The notes beneath the pieces are model-generated. The model searched no databases. It worked only from the letters and a program-made list of their open reading frames with translations, and was not told where the DNA came from. A stretch of 64,000 nt of DNA, from contig NC_044585.1 in NCBI RefSeq assembly GCF_901933205.1, forward strand, positions 7,812,001 to 7,876,000. Reading direction: 5' to 3'. Of the stretch, positions 25,201 through 37,901 are shown one piece after another. This stretch comes from Camarhynchus parvulus (taxonomy: Eukaryota > Chordata > Aves > Passeriformes > Thraupidae). The position numbers and the translations under genes are program-made. Each line of letters starts with the position of its first letter. The first letter of the stretch is position 1.

Positions 25201-28200
25201 AGCCCCCTCTCAGCTCCTTGCCTTTGAGAATTCTGGGAATTCATCTCCAGCAAAGAGGCTCCTTCCAGGAGCAGTGGTTCTTTTAGGGAGAATCCATTAA
25301 AAACGCATGGCTGGGAATCTGAAAGGCATTACTGAGAGTGCTGCTGAGCTTCTGTCTGACCCAAAGAGGAGTGTGGTGGGGCTGTTTGGAGTCAGCTGTG
25401 CTGTGTTGAGCTGGAGAGGGGCAATGGTTGCACTGGAATCGCTGCTGGGACGGTGGAGAAATGCTGCAGCACAGGTCAGGGCTGGAATGTGGGCACAAAG
25501 GGCTCTCCCTGCACAGCAGGTCAGGTCATGCTGCTGATTGAACACGTCCTGCCAAGGTGTCATAACGCTGTCCAGCCTGGGCAGCAGGGAGTTAGGAAAG
25601 CAAGGTGTGCAAGACTGGATTAAGGTGAGTTTATTTGCTTTTAATTCTTTCAGATGTAGATTTGTGCCTGTTAAGCTGTGATGAACTTACTTTTTGCTGT
25701 CAGCAAAGGGCTGACACTCATGCTGATGGAGTGACTCTTGTGCTTTTGCTGACCTCTGTTCCATGCTATTCAGTGTAGTTTTCATGAATTTTCTGTATGG
25801 GCAGCCAAGAAAGTGTCTTGTAGCTGGGGTTATGGGGTGTGTGTTTGTGTGTGCCTGTCAGCTTTTCAGTTGCCAAAATCCCCCTTTTCCTGAGTGTTTC
25901 AGGGCTGTCTGGGGGATGCTAAAGATGACCAGGACAGCAGTAAACTAATATTTATAGAGCTATGTGTTTATGAAAGTGACTGTGGTTTTCTAGGTAAACA
26001 ATGCTGGATTATGCAAAATACTGTGTACGTCCATCCAAATCCTTGTGTCATGGGGAATATCTCCCACACAGTTTTGTAGAGAGCTTCTTTTTAAGTGCTG
26101 GTGGTAAACCTGTGATGCTAGGTTAGGTTTTTTTATAGCTTGCAAAGGTCCCTGATTGATTTTTCACACGTTTATTTCCACAGCAATAAGGTTTTACATA
26201 CTGAGATGTGGGAAGGAAATAAAAAAAAAATAGTCACAGGATGTTGAATGTATTTCAAAACCTGAGCCTAAGTGTCTGTCCTTCAAAGACTCTCAGCCTG
26301 GGGGGTGGGTAAACTAACCAGATGAGAGGTGGAAAGTTTGCACCTTCTCAAGTAAGGGATCTCTTAATTTCCTCAAAGATGAGGTAATTTGAGTGAATCC
26401 CTGATAATCCTGGTCCAGCACAGTGCTGATGTCACACTGGCAGCAGAGCTTGGCCGTGCCTTGCTGCTCCATCAGCTCAAACACCAGTTGCTGCAGCACT
26501 CCCTGAATTGTCATTTCATGTTATTTCTGTGCACTGGCAGGGCAGAGATAAGGGGCTGATTGGGTGTGTGGGAGAAAGGATCTGGTGATGCAGGCTCAGA
26601 CCTGGTGCTCCTGCTGTGCAGCCTCAGCCAGCTCCAGCTGTGCTCCTCTGCTCTGTCCACTCAGGCTGGAAACCCTTCCAGCAGAATGGGAGGGAACACC
26701 TGATGGGACACAAGTGACAGCTGTGACCCAGAATCCCCCCCAGGAATTGTCCTCACTAGTTAAATTTCAGAGAGCTGCAAAGCCTTGATGAAGTTTAATG
26801 GGCTGTGGGTGGTTTTGTCATTTGCATAGCAGACGTGGTTATTGGGGATATTTCCTTCCATTTCTCACAGCAGCCTGTTGGAATACTGGAGTCCAGCCTG
26901 GCTCTCTCGGAGCCTCTGAGTAAACAAACAAGCATGCATCCTACTTAAAAAAACCAGACTGGCAATTAAAAAAAGACATCTTGCCTTGTGCAAACAGGAA
27001 GGGCTGTAAAACACACTTTGCAGGGAGTCAGTGGAAATGCATTCAGTCTGGTTTATAATCACAGCACAATGAAATACCCAGAACATAAATAGCAAGAAAT
27101 CAATTTTCCTTAGAAAAAGTAAAATAAAGAACATTAAATGATCATTTGACTAGATAACTGCAGTTTGCTTGGTGGTATAACTGTCATCTTGCCTGTGCAC
27201 AATAATGGAATTAATGCAGAGGGGGTATGGTTTAGATGTCTCCTTCTTTACAGTGACAATAACTCCCTTGTTTTCTCTAGTGAGTAGATGTTTATATTCT
27301 AATTTTGTCTCTGCAGGCTACACAGAGCCTTAAACTTGCAAAAGGGATTTGTGAGCAGCCTGCTTGTCAAGAACAAATACTAGTCAAAAGAAATGTGTGA
27401 CTTATTGACCTTGGGTTCACTGAACCTTCATCTTGATGCTTCCGTACCTCTAAGGAATCAGCTCCTCTGGAAATTAAAGTTCCCAGATTAGAATAGGAGC
27501 TTCAACAAAGGACCTGTGTGGCTTTACAAATACACATCGATTAGAGGACTTTGGAAGAACTTTGTTAGAAAAGTGGAATTATGAAAAGCAAATGTTTGAG
27601 AGGTAAGAAAGCAGTTGAGGTCAAAGTTGATGAAAGCCAGACTTTTGAAAAGATAGAATTTCTTGTTTGCATTTTGGCTAAAAATCTTTACTCATTATCC
27701 TTACCTGTTACTTTATTCATTTGGAGATACAGTGACAGAGTCTGGCTGCCCTATTCATCTTGCCAAGATGGTGAGAGGCCATGACTTCAGGGAGACTCTT
27801 TTGGTGTGTGCCCAATATTTATTTTATGTTATGTTTTTATCCAATTCAAATTAGTTTGTTGCATCTTCCAAGTTTTTATAAGCTTACAGAAATATTTCAA
27901 ATTCCAGCTCTTAATGTCTGTTTAATAGTTAAAAAGCCATGACATCTTTTTTTTTCCTCCCATTCCTGAAGAAACATATCTCAAGAAATCAGCCCAAAGA
28001 TTTCTATGCAGTGTTAGTCTTAACTAGGTGCTCAAACTTTTTGAGAGTGCAGAACCTCTTTCCAAGGCATCAGGATCAGTCTTTATGCTAAGATGAAATT
28101 TATAACAGATTAGTATTTCCTATACAGAGCTATGCAGAGGAAGTGCATTCTTCCACTGCAGAACAGTGTATTTGTGCACATGTGTGACCATGATATGGGG

Positions 28201-31200
28201 ATGTGTTAAATACTTCTGTTATGTGTGTACATATCCACAAAACCTGATGGAATGCTATTTAAAAGCATATTTATAATATAGTTGCTTATGCTTTTCATAT
28301 GCTCAGGAAACATCTTCTGTGTGGACAGTAGTTACTTTTAAAAATCAATTTACTTCATTGGTTCCAAGGTTTTAACATTTATATATTTTACCTGTTTAAT
28401 GACATAGATATTTGTATGATGAGAAAACTCAGAAAACTGAGAAAACTTGTTTTGCTTACCCCATAATCTGCAGTTTGCTTTGATGATAGTATGTCATAAT
28501 TCCTCCTGTGTGCCAGTCAAAACAAAGACTTTGCCCTGTACACAAGCAGTTCTTGTTTGGATGGTTTTGGTGTTTTGAAATGTGGAGTAAAATCCAAGAC
28601 AGATTATTTCCCTTCCCATAGCTGAATAAGGATAAGGCTGAAAGTGTGAAGAATCTTCAGGCTTAAAGGAACAGAGGATTCAATCCCCTTAACACAGTGC
28701 CACTGTGACACTGGGCATCATGGATAGTTTGAAAGCAAAAGTAGGAGGAAAAAAGCCCTCAAACCCTTTCAAACTGTCAAATTTTTTTTGCTGAAAGAGG
28801 GTTCTTCAAATGCTGCTACCAATGAAACTGGATGGAAAAATATTTCTTTAGTATTTTGAAGCTTCTAGAGTTGGATTGCCTTTTAGAAGTACTCACATTA
28901 TCAACAATATTTTCATATTTGTTTTTTAACTACCTTACCTCTGGGACTTGAATTATTTGGGTACTGGGTTTGTCCTACCATCAGGAGTTTGTTGTAATGG
29001 TACTGTTGAATTATGTGACTTAAACTGCAGTTGTTGTACTCTTGTGCACTCACTGGTATCTTTCTGCCTAGAAGAAAGCTTCAATTTTACCATTGAAACT
29101 TTTGAAACTTAGATGGCTGGACAAAACAAAGCACTCCATGAAATCATATATTGCAAAGCCTGACAGTGAATACTGTGAAATGCCATTTCCATGACTTGCT
29201 CATGACTCTGGTTCACTGCTGGAGCTGATTACTGCCTGTCTTTATGTTCCTGCTGGAGGATCAGTTGTCTGAGCCTGAGATTATGCTCATGTTTAAAGAC
29301 AAGCTCAAGGTTTCTGATTTGGGATATCAATTAGAAGGCAAGGAGAAGGGAAACATGTTTAGCTGCAAAGTTGGAGGGCAGCCACTTGCTGTGTGTGTGT
29401 TCCCAAGGCAGTGTGGCACCAGAGGGGGCTGGGGAAGGGCTGCCAGCTCAGGGGCTTTGTCCCTTGGTCTTTCTCTTCTGTCTCATTGCAGCTTTCCTCA
29501 GCCAGCAGTTGAAGGTTCTCTGTCATACCTTGACAGCCAGTGCTTTCATTTGTTCTTTCTGGTCTGGAAAGCAGGAGTGATTGTTATTTTCTGCTTTGGT
29601 TGAAAAGGCTTTGCAGTTATCAGGATTAACTATCCCTTCTAGTGAGTCTGGTTTTGACATTGCTGAACCCCAACCATCCAATCCCTTCCTTTCCTCTTGA
29701 GTTCAGAAATTGCTGAGAATTAATTTTTAGGCTGAGATAGAGTTTTACAGCCTTCTAGTAATCTGAGCTGAGATAATCCACTGGCTCAAGTAGAGGATAA
29801 GAAGAATAGTGAATGGCCTTGGACAAGACACACAACGAAGCTTCCAGCAATATTCCTGAAGTGCCTTGGGAGAGTTGGTGGTGGGCACACAGAGAAACCA
29901 GCTGCAGTTTGGGCTGCCTGTGGTACCCAGGAACTGCACTGCCTCCTGTGAAGCTTGTAACCGGCCAGGCAGAGGTGAAAAAAGGTCAGGAAGAATCTTT
30001 GCTGTTCCCAGTGTCTGTCAGTAAGTAATCATGCAGATAAAAATCACACCACACCCTCAGCTCAACAAAAAATTTATCTATATATCCATATAACATTACA
30101 ATACAAGCCTCAGGGCACCTCTTGTCCTTATCTAAACAAAAGTCTTCTCTGGAAACCTTAGTCATGCAAGTTATGGCATGAAATCACCCTTTCAGCAGAA
30201 AAATGGTAATTTTGCATCTGGAGTCAAAGGAGGACTGGCTTGGTGTACAAAGCTATTATGTTTCTCAGATCCAATCACCCTCAGTAATTCAGGAGCAACT
30301 CACAGATCAGCCTGTGAGGGTTTTTATTCAGTGCAGGTATGCATCCCACTGAACTGCATCTGGGTTTTTCTTGGGGTCCTGCTGACACAGGAGCTCTGTG
30401 TAGTGTTATCTGCCTTCTCTGTGGAGAGCATAAGAAAAAATACAGACAAAAGAAATTAGATGTGAATGACCTGGCAAACAGATGCAAACCCACAACACTG
30501 GATCATTGTGTTGTGAACTAAAGTGAGGAGGGGAAAAAAAAAAGGTTTTTCTAGGGAAAAGCAGGAGTTTGCTTGTTGAATATGATTATCAGTTGCCCCT
30601 TTTTTGTTTTCCAGATTTGGTGCAGAGTAACATAGATATACCATCCCTCTGGTGTGCTGAGTGACTCTTCTGCTTCGTGACCCCAGTTGTCTGTGGGCAA
30701 ACACACAAATGGAAAGGAGGAGGAGGGAGCTGTGTGCCCTGCTTGGGCAGTCTCTGCACAGCTCTGGGTAGGCTGTGGAGGATGCAGCTAGGCAAGCAGA
30801 CACAGCAATCTCCTGGGAGGCAAATCTGTGTGTGAGAATCCTTTCCCAGACAGAGAAACCTCTGTGGGCTCCTCAGTGTGTGTAGCGTTAGCTGGCACAG
30901 TTCACATTGAAAAGGGTGTTAAAACAGTTCTTTAAGATAATTACACATAATCATCCTTTTTCTCTGTCTTCATGCTTTAAAAATAATTTATTTGCCCTGA
31001 TTAGTGCAGGTGAGACTCAGAACTAAGCTGAGCCTTGCTTTAGATAATCCAGCTCCCGGGTGGTGGCATTGTTCACCCCAGTCTGTTCAAGAGGCAGCTC
31101 AAGGGCTTGGTTTCCCTTCCTGACACCATTAAAATGAAGCCTGGAGCCTGTCCCCGTGTGGGTGGTGGGATGCTGGGCAGGAGGAAGGGGCTGTGCCTGG

Positions 31201-34200
31201 AGGAGGAGGAGGAGGAAACCCTCCTGGCTGGCTGGGAAAGAGCAGGAAAACAGAGCGTGACCTATGGGGCTGCTGTTCTTGTCTGTAATGGCTCTCTTAC
31301 TTTTTTCCCTCCCTGGTACTTCTGCAGTGTGCATTACTCCATGGAAAGGATCCTGTAGCATCAGGTCCCTCCCTGCTCCAGACAGATGATAACTGGTAAG
31401 CTTTGATTTCTTTCCTTAATTACAGTGTCTCAGTGCAAAACTTCAAGAAGATCTTTAAAATACTGCTGATTATTAAGAACTGCACTCCCTGCTTGCAAGA
31501 TTATTTCTTGACATTGCTTCTGACTTGCCTTTTTTACTTCTTGGAGAGGTGAAAAGCAGGCTTTTGTAGTTTTCCTCTTTAGACTTTAAATAATACTGTG
31601 TTGCTTCTGCTTTAGTTTTAAATGTTTGCTTTCCCTCTCACTGGAGACCTGGTCTCCCACCCCCTCCCTCAGTCCCCAAATGCAATGGGGGTTTTAAAAG
31701 TGCTGTTTGTTCTTCTCACTTCACTGTTTATGATGCTGGGCAGTGATGCATTCAGATTATCACAGCAAGGGTAAAATAATACCCAGTTCTTCACTTACAT
31801 CCTATTACTGCACCTCAGAGAGCTCTCTCACTTAGATTACTCAGGGGAAAGTCAATGACATACAGTCTTTTGATTTCAAATACAAATTGTTGTGTAGAGA
31901 TTTAAAAGATACCCTAATTTATTTTGAAATGGCCTGTAATGTGCTGGTGCTTTTTTGATTGTTTTATTAGACTGTGATTTTTCCATCTAGCTTCTATTCC
32001 CAAAGCCTACCAAATGATCATGATTTACTTAGGACATCTGTTAAATGCTGGGCTGTCTGGGGAGCAAAGCAAGGGAGCTGCAGTCCTGATGGGAATATTG
32101 AAGGCAAGCAGGGAAGCAGGCTGTGATCTCCCAACCATGGGGCAATTGGAGCCAAGCCTTACTGCAATCCCTCCAGCTTGCATGGCTTCTGCACAGAAAT
32201 GTGTCCATCTCCAGGAATGCTGTGATTAACTGCTGGTAATAAACAGATCTAGATCAAGACCATCTCAAGACATTCAGATCTATTGCTTTGATATGTTTTT
32301 TCCCACAAGAAGAACAAATCTGGTGCCTAAATGGGAGCACTGACGGGATGCTGGGACCTGCTTGATTCCCCCACCCACAAATGCTGAGACATTTCTGTTT
32401 TCAGCTGTCATTATTAGTGTTTTCTCAGTTCTCCTCCCCTCCACCCCCAGTTGAGACCAGTGCTAAAGAGATTTTTTGAAGCAAACCCTGCTGCATTTGA
32501 GCTTCCTCCTGCAGGACAGATTTACTCTCTGTGGTTACCCTGTGGTTGCCACATGTTAGTTACATTAAAGGCACTGCTCCCATATCTAATGAAACAGAAA
32601 TCCATGAGATATAGAAAAACATTCTACTATTTTCAAGAACATTTCCTGTTCTTCCCTCTCTCCCCTCAACAATTTCATTAATATGGGCCCAGTCTGTTGG
32701 AAGGGAGCTTTTTGTTAAAATATGTCCACCCTGTTTGGCTCCCAGCAGTTGCAATCACCAGGAGCATGGGGGTGATGTTCCTGTTTAAAGAGGAGTGATG
32801 GATATTTATCTATGAAATATGAGCCAGTATCTGGAGTTCTTAATGGTTTATAGCATTGCAAAAAGCACACTGTGAGTCAATACAAGTTTTACCTGTGCAC
32901 AGATGATAGAAATCTGTACAAAAAGGGACTTTTTGGGTTTGATACCATAGCCAGAGATATGAGATCTGCTCTGTTTGTCTGTTTGTACCTGAAGAACAAG
33001 CTATAATCTGAAGAGGGGGCTAGAAAAAATACTCAAGACAATTTCTAAGTGTGTTGAAGCATCAATCCTCATGAAGTGTTAAAGGAAATGTATAACTTCA
33101 GCCACAAAACAAGCAGCACTCTCTTGGAGACTTGAAATGGTCTGTGCTTCTGCATTTATAAGTTTTATTGTTGTCATAATAGGAAGTTTAAGAGCACACA
33201 GGGCAGGAAAAAAAGTTGGTGTGGTTTTGTTATTTTTTTCCCTTGCTTATAATTTTTCAAGTGGGTGGATCAGCCCTGTGTAGGAGGGTTCAAATGACTG
33301 TGTGAGCTGGGAACTGGAGCTGGGAATTCTCTTTCCCTCCAAATGCTTGAACTCTCCATAGAATCAGATCATTTTGTATCTGGACTTCAATATAAGGTTT
33401 AGTCAGAGAGGATGGCAACAGAACTTCATCATGAGTCATATTCTTAACCCTGCTCCAGAGGGCTCTTCTTTTGCTGCATTAATCTGTCTGTAGCTCCCTT
33501 GTCTGGCTCTTAGATGTGCTGGTTATTGCTGGTTTGGGTTCTTTCTAAATTAAGTTATTTTTCCTGTGCTTTCAGTTCTCGTGGTGGTGGCATTTCAGGC
33601 ATTGCCAGGATTTTTGTTACCTCTGCAGGGTAGCCCTGTCTTGTGCCATTCTCAAGCAGCTTACTTCCAGTCCTGAAGAGAAAACTATCTGGGAGGTTTC
33701 CCCTAAAGAAACTGATCGAATTCCTTTGAGCTGCTAAAAGATTTCTGAGCTTTGAAATGTGCCAGACTCTTCCTTAGAAGGAATTCATGTCAATTCTGGA
33801 GCGAGGCAACAATAATTTAAAGAGAGGATGATATCTGCAGGTCTGTGACCTGAGAGAAGCTCTTCCAGTAGTGGCTAGAAGTTTCTATAATGAAATCCCA
33901 AACCCTGTGAGAGATCCCAGGCTTTGCTGCCAGCCTGAAACCTGAGTTAGGGTTTGGTAGCTCCATGAAACTTTCAAGAGAACCGTGGCCAGTTTTTGAT
34001 TTCAGCTGAGTTTCACAGTGGTGCCATAGGTTCATTTAAATGCTGAATATGTGGAAATGAGCTCCTCTCCTTCCATGTGAATGTTAATTTAGTACACTTT
34101 GTTTAGCTGCGATGGCAACACAGTTTTTGGAAGCATTCTGTGTGCATTAGTCATCAATATCTGAGCCATGTTTCTATTGTGCTCATCTGCCAATGGTCCT

Positions 34201-37200
34201 AAAAGGCATCAGCAATTCATCTATTCCAGCTGGGACAAGAAAGCCTGACAAACTGCAGTGCTGCATTGAAAAGCAACTAAAAATGGAATCATAGGGCATG
34301 TTTATTGTATTTTCATGACTGCAGCAGTCAGGGACTGATTTTCTAGCACACTGCAGCATTTGGGATCACCGCTGTGGGCTGTCCTGTTTCATCCCACAGG
34401 ATGAATCAGTTGGAAGTCTCTGCAGCCCGTGTGGAGCACCCTCCACATCAGCACCCTCTGATTGGTACTGAGGGGGCAGAGAGCTGTATTTGAGGGCAGC
34501 TGCCTGGCAGGGTGCTATTTGTGCTTTGCAGCATGGTGCTAGGGTGGCAATTCCCCATGAAGGTGAAGAGTTAGGGCTGCCACTTACAGGTTCAGACTGG
34601 GAGGTTCATCTGAGGTCCTGAGCTAGAACCTCATAATCCAGCTTTGACTTCTGCTCTGGAGCCTTGCCTGACCTTGTGCTCAGAGTGTTACCAGAGGTTT
34701 AGTTTCCATCCTCAGGGTGAAGATGTTGTTTCTCCCTCTGCCTGTTCTTTGTTTCTCTAATTAAACTGATGAGTGAGGATGGCCCTTAATCAATGAAACA
34801 AGAGAGGGGTCTCACAAAGCTAACTTTAGCTGGCTCTAGTTGCTTTTAGTGTCTGTGTCTAATAGGCTTTTCCAGAGGCTGAATCAGGGCTGCTAAATGG
34901 CAATTCCTGCTCTGAATGTCTTGATTAAAGCTGCTCTTTGTGAATCCCCCCTTTTCCTTCACACTTACACCAAATGCCACGTCTGCCTGAGTTTGGGGAG
35001 CTATTGCATTTTTGCCATCTGTTTTCAAGGCTGTCACCTTAGATCGAGGTAAGTGCACCCCAGTGCAGCCTGTGCCCTGCCTGGTGCCCCTGTGCTGATG
35101 CCTGCGCTGCTGGTCCTGGGAAGCACCTGCTCTCAGATGAGTTGATTTATCTGCAATTTATCAAGAGGAAAACAAGGCATAAGAAAATCCTGCAGAGCAG
35201 TGGTGCCCTGCATCTCCTCCTGGCTGGAAGTGCCCTTGGCTGGCTGCTCCATCACACGCTTGTGAGGAGGGGGACTGGGACTGGAAGGTTCTTAAGGTCA
35301 GCACCATCTATTCAGAGCAAGAAGAGGAGGTGTGACCTTTTTCAAATGGTAAGCTTTGTCAGTGCTCCCATTGGGATTTTCCCCCAGGTGACTGCTTAAA
35401 TGTCACTTGTGGTAAGGCAGGGCATTGGAAGCACTGTGAACTTCCCTTTCTCCTTGGAGAGGCAGCACAGGGAGATTCTAATTAGCCACTAAACAGAGAA
35501 CCTCCTATGCATTCCTAAAGCCAAAAACATCAGAGGAGTGAATAGCAATGTATTTTTCATATCATCTCCGTTTTGTAAAAGCCACACTTCTTGAGGATGT
35601 CAGTTTCTCTAGCAATGAAAAACCCCTCCTGTATAGCTGCAATTAACACTGCAGCAATAACTCAGTGGCATACATTCCTCGTGTTTATTGATTAGTGAAC
35701 AAGCCCCCTGGGGTTTACACTGCTTCCAACATATTTGGTTCCAGCTGAATACCTGCAGTGTGCATTGATCTAAGAGTGTGATTTCCCCTAAATATCAGCC
35801 ATCCTATTGCACCAGCCCTACATGTGCTGTACAAGTGGCTGAGAATGAAAAATGGTGTGTAAAATGAAAGGGCACCTGTTCCAGGCTCTGCTGACATCCA
35901 TGAGCTCTCGCTGTCACATTGAGGTTACACCTGCAGAATTCACTTGGCTCCAGCAGTGTGATTTCTGATTTGTATTTGCATGTATGAGAAGAAACTGAAG
36001 TCCCTCAGGGGTTATGGCAGCTCAGGGTTTCAAAGAATCGGGTCCCTGCTGCACAGAAGGACCAGATATCAAATGGATGCTCACTTCTTTGCAGCTCTTG
36101 TTTTCTTTGTATGGGCTACAGATCATTGCACAGGCATTTCCAGTATAGGTGTGGCTGCAGTAATTACTGCTTACTCTTTTGAAACCTGTGCTTACAAAAC
36201 ACAGCAGGCTGTGAAAGCAGATGAACAAGCTGTCCAGAAGGGCCCAGTGTGGCCAGCTGAAGTTCAAAGATTAGGAACAGAGGAATGAGTTGCTTGGCAA
36301 GACAAGGCCTTCAGCAAAACCTGTACCTGGTGGGCCTGGAAGGGGCAGGTGGGCTCTGGCTGAGCTCTAAAGGACAGGGCAGGTGGCAGAGGGAGCCAAA
36401 GGGGACAGATGGATGTGAAGGAGAGGACGACTGCAGCGAGAGGGTGGTGCTGGTGCTGTAGGAGTAACAGGCTGGATGTGTTTCAGCTCATCAGCCTCTC
36501 ATCTATTTTAAAGTTGATAATAAAGTATGAAATAGCGTGTGGCAAGCAGGATGGAGGTACAGACAAGCTTTCAAATCAGCATTTAGGGGCAGGGTAATTC
36601 TGCATTTCTATTCATAGCTGTGTAGCAGAAAAAGCAGGGGCTGCATGTGCAAGAGTGAGAAGAGCCTGATATGCAAACGAGGGAGCATTAATACACCAGA
36701 ATTGGGGATTTCTCCTTTCAGCTGCACGCAGTGTTGGCTCCTACCAAGGATGAAGATTGCACACACACATCTGGCACAGCCTCTCCCAGAGTTTGCTGTG
36801 GAGGGTGATGCTGTGAGGGTCTGGCTGTGCTCTCCTGCTCTCTGCAGAGCTGCTCCATCAGGGTGCCTGTGCTGGAGCTGCTGTAGCCCCACAGGGATGA
36901 GACCTTTGCCTCTCAAGTTCAAACCTGCTTCTCTATAATCTAAGGTGTCCTTCTCCCTCTCCCCATGATGTGACCTCACTATGGCTTTCTGCAAAGACCT
37001 GAAGAAATATCCTGTTTCCAAAATGAAGGTTTGTTTTTTTTTTTTTAATGCAGCCTTTCTTTATCTTGTGCTATGTTTTCATGAATGCTGCAGCAGCCAT
37101 AGTGGAGAAAGCTGTGGCAGGACTGCAGATGAGTGTCTGAGGATGTTATTTTTGTTAAAGGCAGGGCTGAGGCTTTGGTGGCAGGAGGCTTGGCTGCAGA

Positions 37201-37311
37201 AAGCAGGGAGGGCTTCTCCCTGAGCTCACTTAGCCCTGCTCACCCAGAGCAATCCCAGCTGCTGCTCTGGGCTGTGCAATAAGCAGCAATCTCCAAGGTT
37301 CATTAGGCTCT
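19281..37311. other. Gene-free 5' flank of FBRSL1, second part
   Basis: No exon is recognisable on either strand. It holds scattered T-runs (near 20721 and 23043), a TA-rich patch at about 23848-23895 with alternating ATAT and GTAC words, and a short GAG repeat at 31196. The rest is ordinary unique-looking sequence. No tRNA, snRNA or retroviral coding remnant was noticed. Confidence 0.55.
31196..31216 (+). repeat. Short (GGA)n repeat
   Basis: About six GGA/GAG units within a purine-rich patch. Simple repeat only. Confidence 0.75.
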
Positions 37312-37480
37312 CGCCTATTAAGGGCTTTAAAAACTCGGGTCAGGACCTTGAAACAGATCTGCAGGCTGGGACTGAGCAGAGTATGTGCAGCAAGGGGAGT
37401 TTTGGTTCAGCTCCAAGTGGATCAGTGCCTGTGGAACAAACCCACCTGGAATTAATTGAAAGTGCTGGTGGCCACTTTTG
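37312..37480 (+). repeat. Possible ancient amniote interspersed repeat fragment
   Basis: The motif series TTAAGGGCTTTAAAAACT, GTCAGGACCTTGAA, CAGATCTGCAGGCTGGGA and AACAAACCCACCTGGAATT is spaced as in an old repeat common in reptile and bird genomes. As I recall it, that repeat reads GGCTTTAAAGGTCAGAACC, then AGCACCTTGAATTGG, then GAACCAGCTGGAGTT. The resemblance is from memory, and I cannot name the family with certainty. Confidence 0.4.
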
Positions 37481-37694
37481 GCAGAGAGGCAGGACCAGGC
37501 CTGGAGGCTGGGAACACTCTGCCCTCATCCCCTGGGCATGCTGGTGGAGCCTCTTGTGGGAGGTTTGTGCTGGCACTTCCCACGCTGAGTGTGCTTTGTG
37601 AACTTTCATTTCCAGAGCTGTCAAGGAAAAGTTATTCCCTGTAATAACAGACATGTTTTATTTTCTTGTAGTCTAGTAGCATGCATTTGTTTTA

Positions 37695-37901
37695 GATGTA
37701 AGGAAGAATTTTTTTGTTACAATGAATATGGTAAAACAATGGAATACATGGCCCAGATTGGTGGTGGATGCCCCATCCATGGAAACATCCAAGGTCAGGT
37801 TGTATGGGGCTCTGAGGAACCTGATCTCACTGAGGTCAGTGCAAAGGGATTGGACTACAGGATCTCTAAAGGTCTAATCCAACTCAAACTATGCTATGAT
37901 T
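37695..37901 (+). mobile_element. CR1 LINE 3'-end fragment (~200 bp)
   Basis: The sequence follows the CR1 3' region in order: a degraded GTAAGGAAGAA(A)TTCTT block, GTGGATGCCCCATCC, GGAAACATCCAAGGTCAGG, TTGTATGGGGCTCTGAG, AACCTGATCTCACTGAGG, ATTGGACTACAGGATCTC, then TAATCCAACTCAAACTATG and a terminal CTATGATT. It is old and 5'-truncated, with no intact coding frame. It is the longest CR1 remnant in the window, in plus orientation. Confidence 0.9.

Noticed and set aside
33275..33300. tRNA B-box-like word GGTTCAAAT
   Set aside because: There is no matching A box at the right distance and no acceptor stem pairing, so no tRNA is called.
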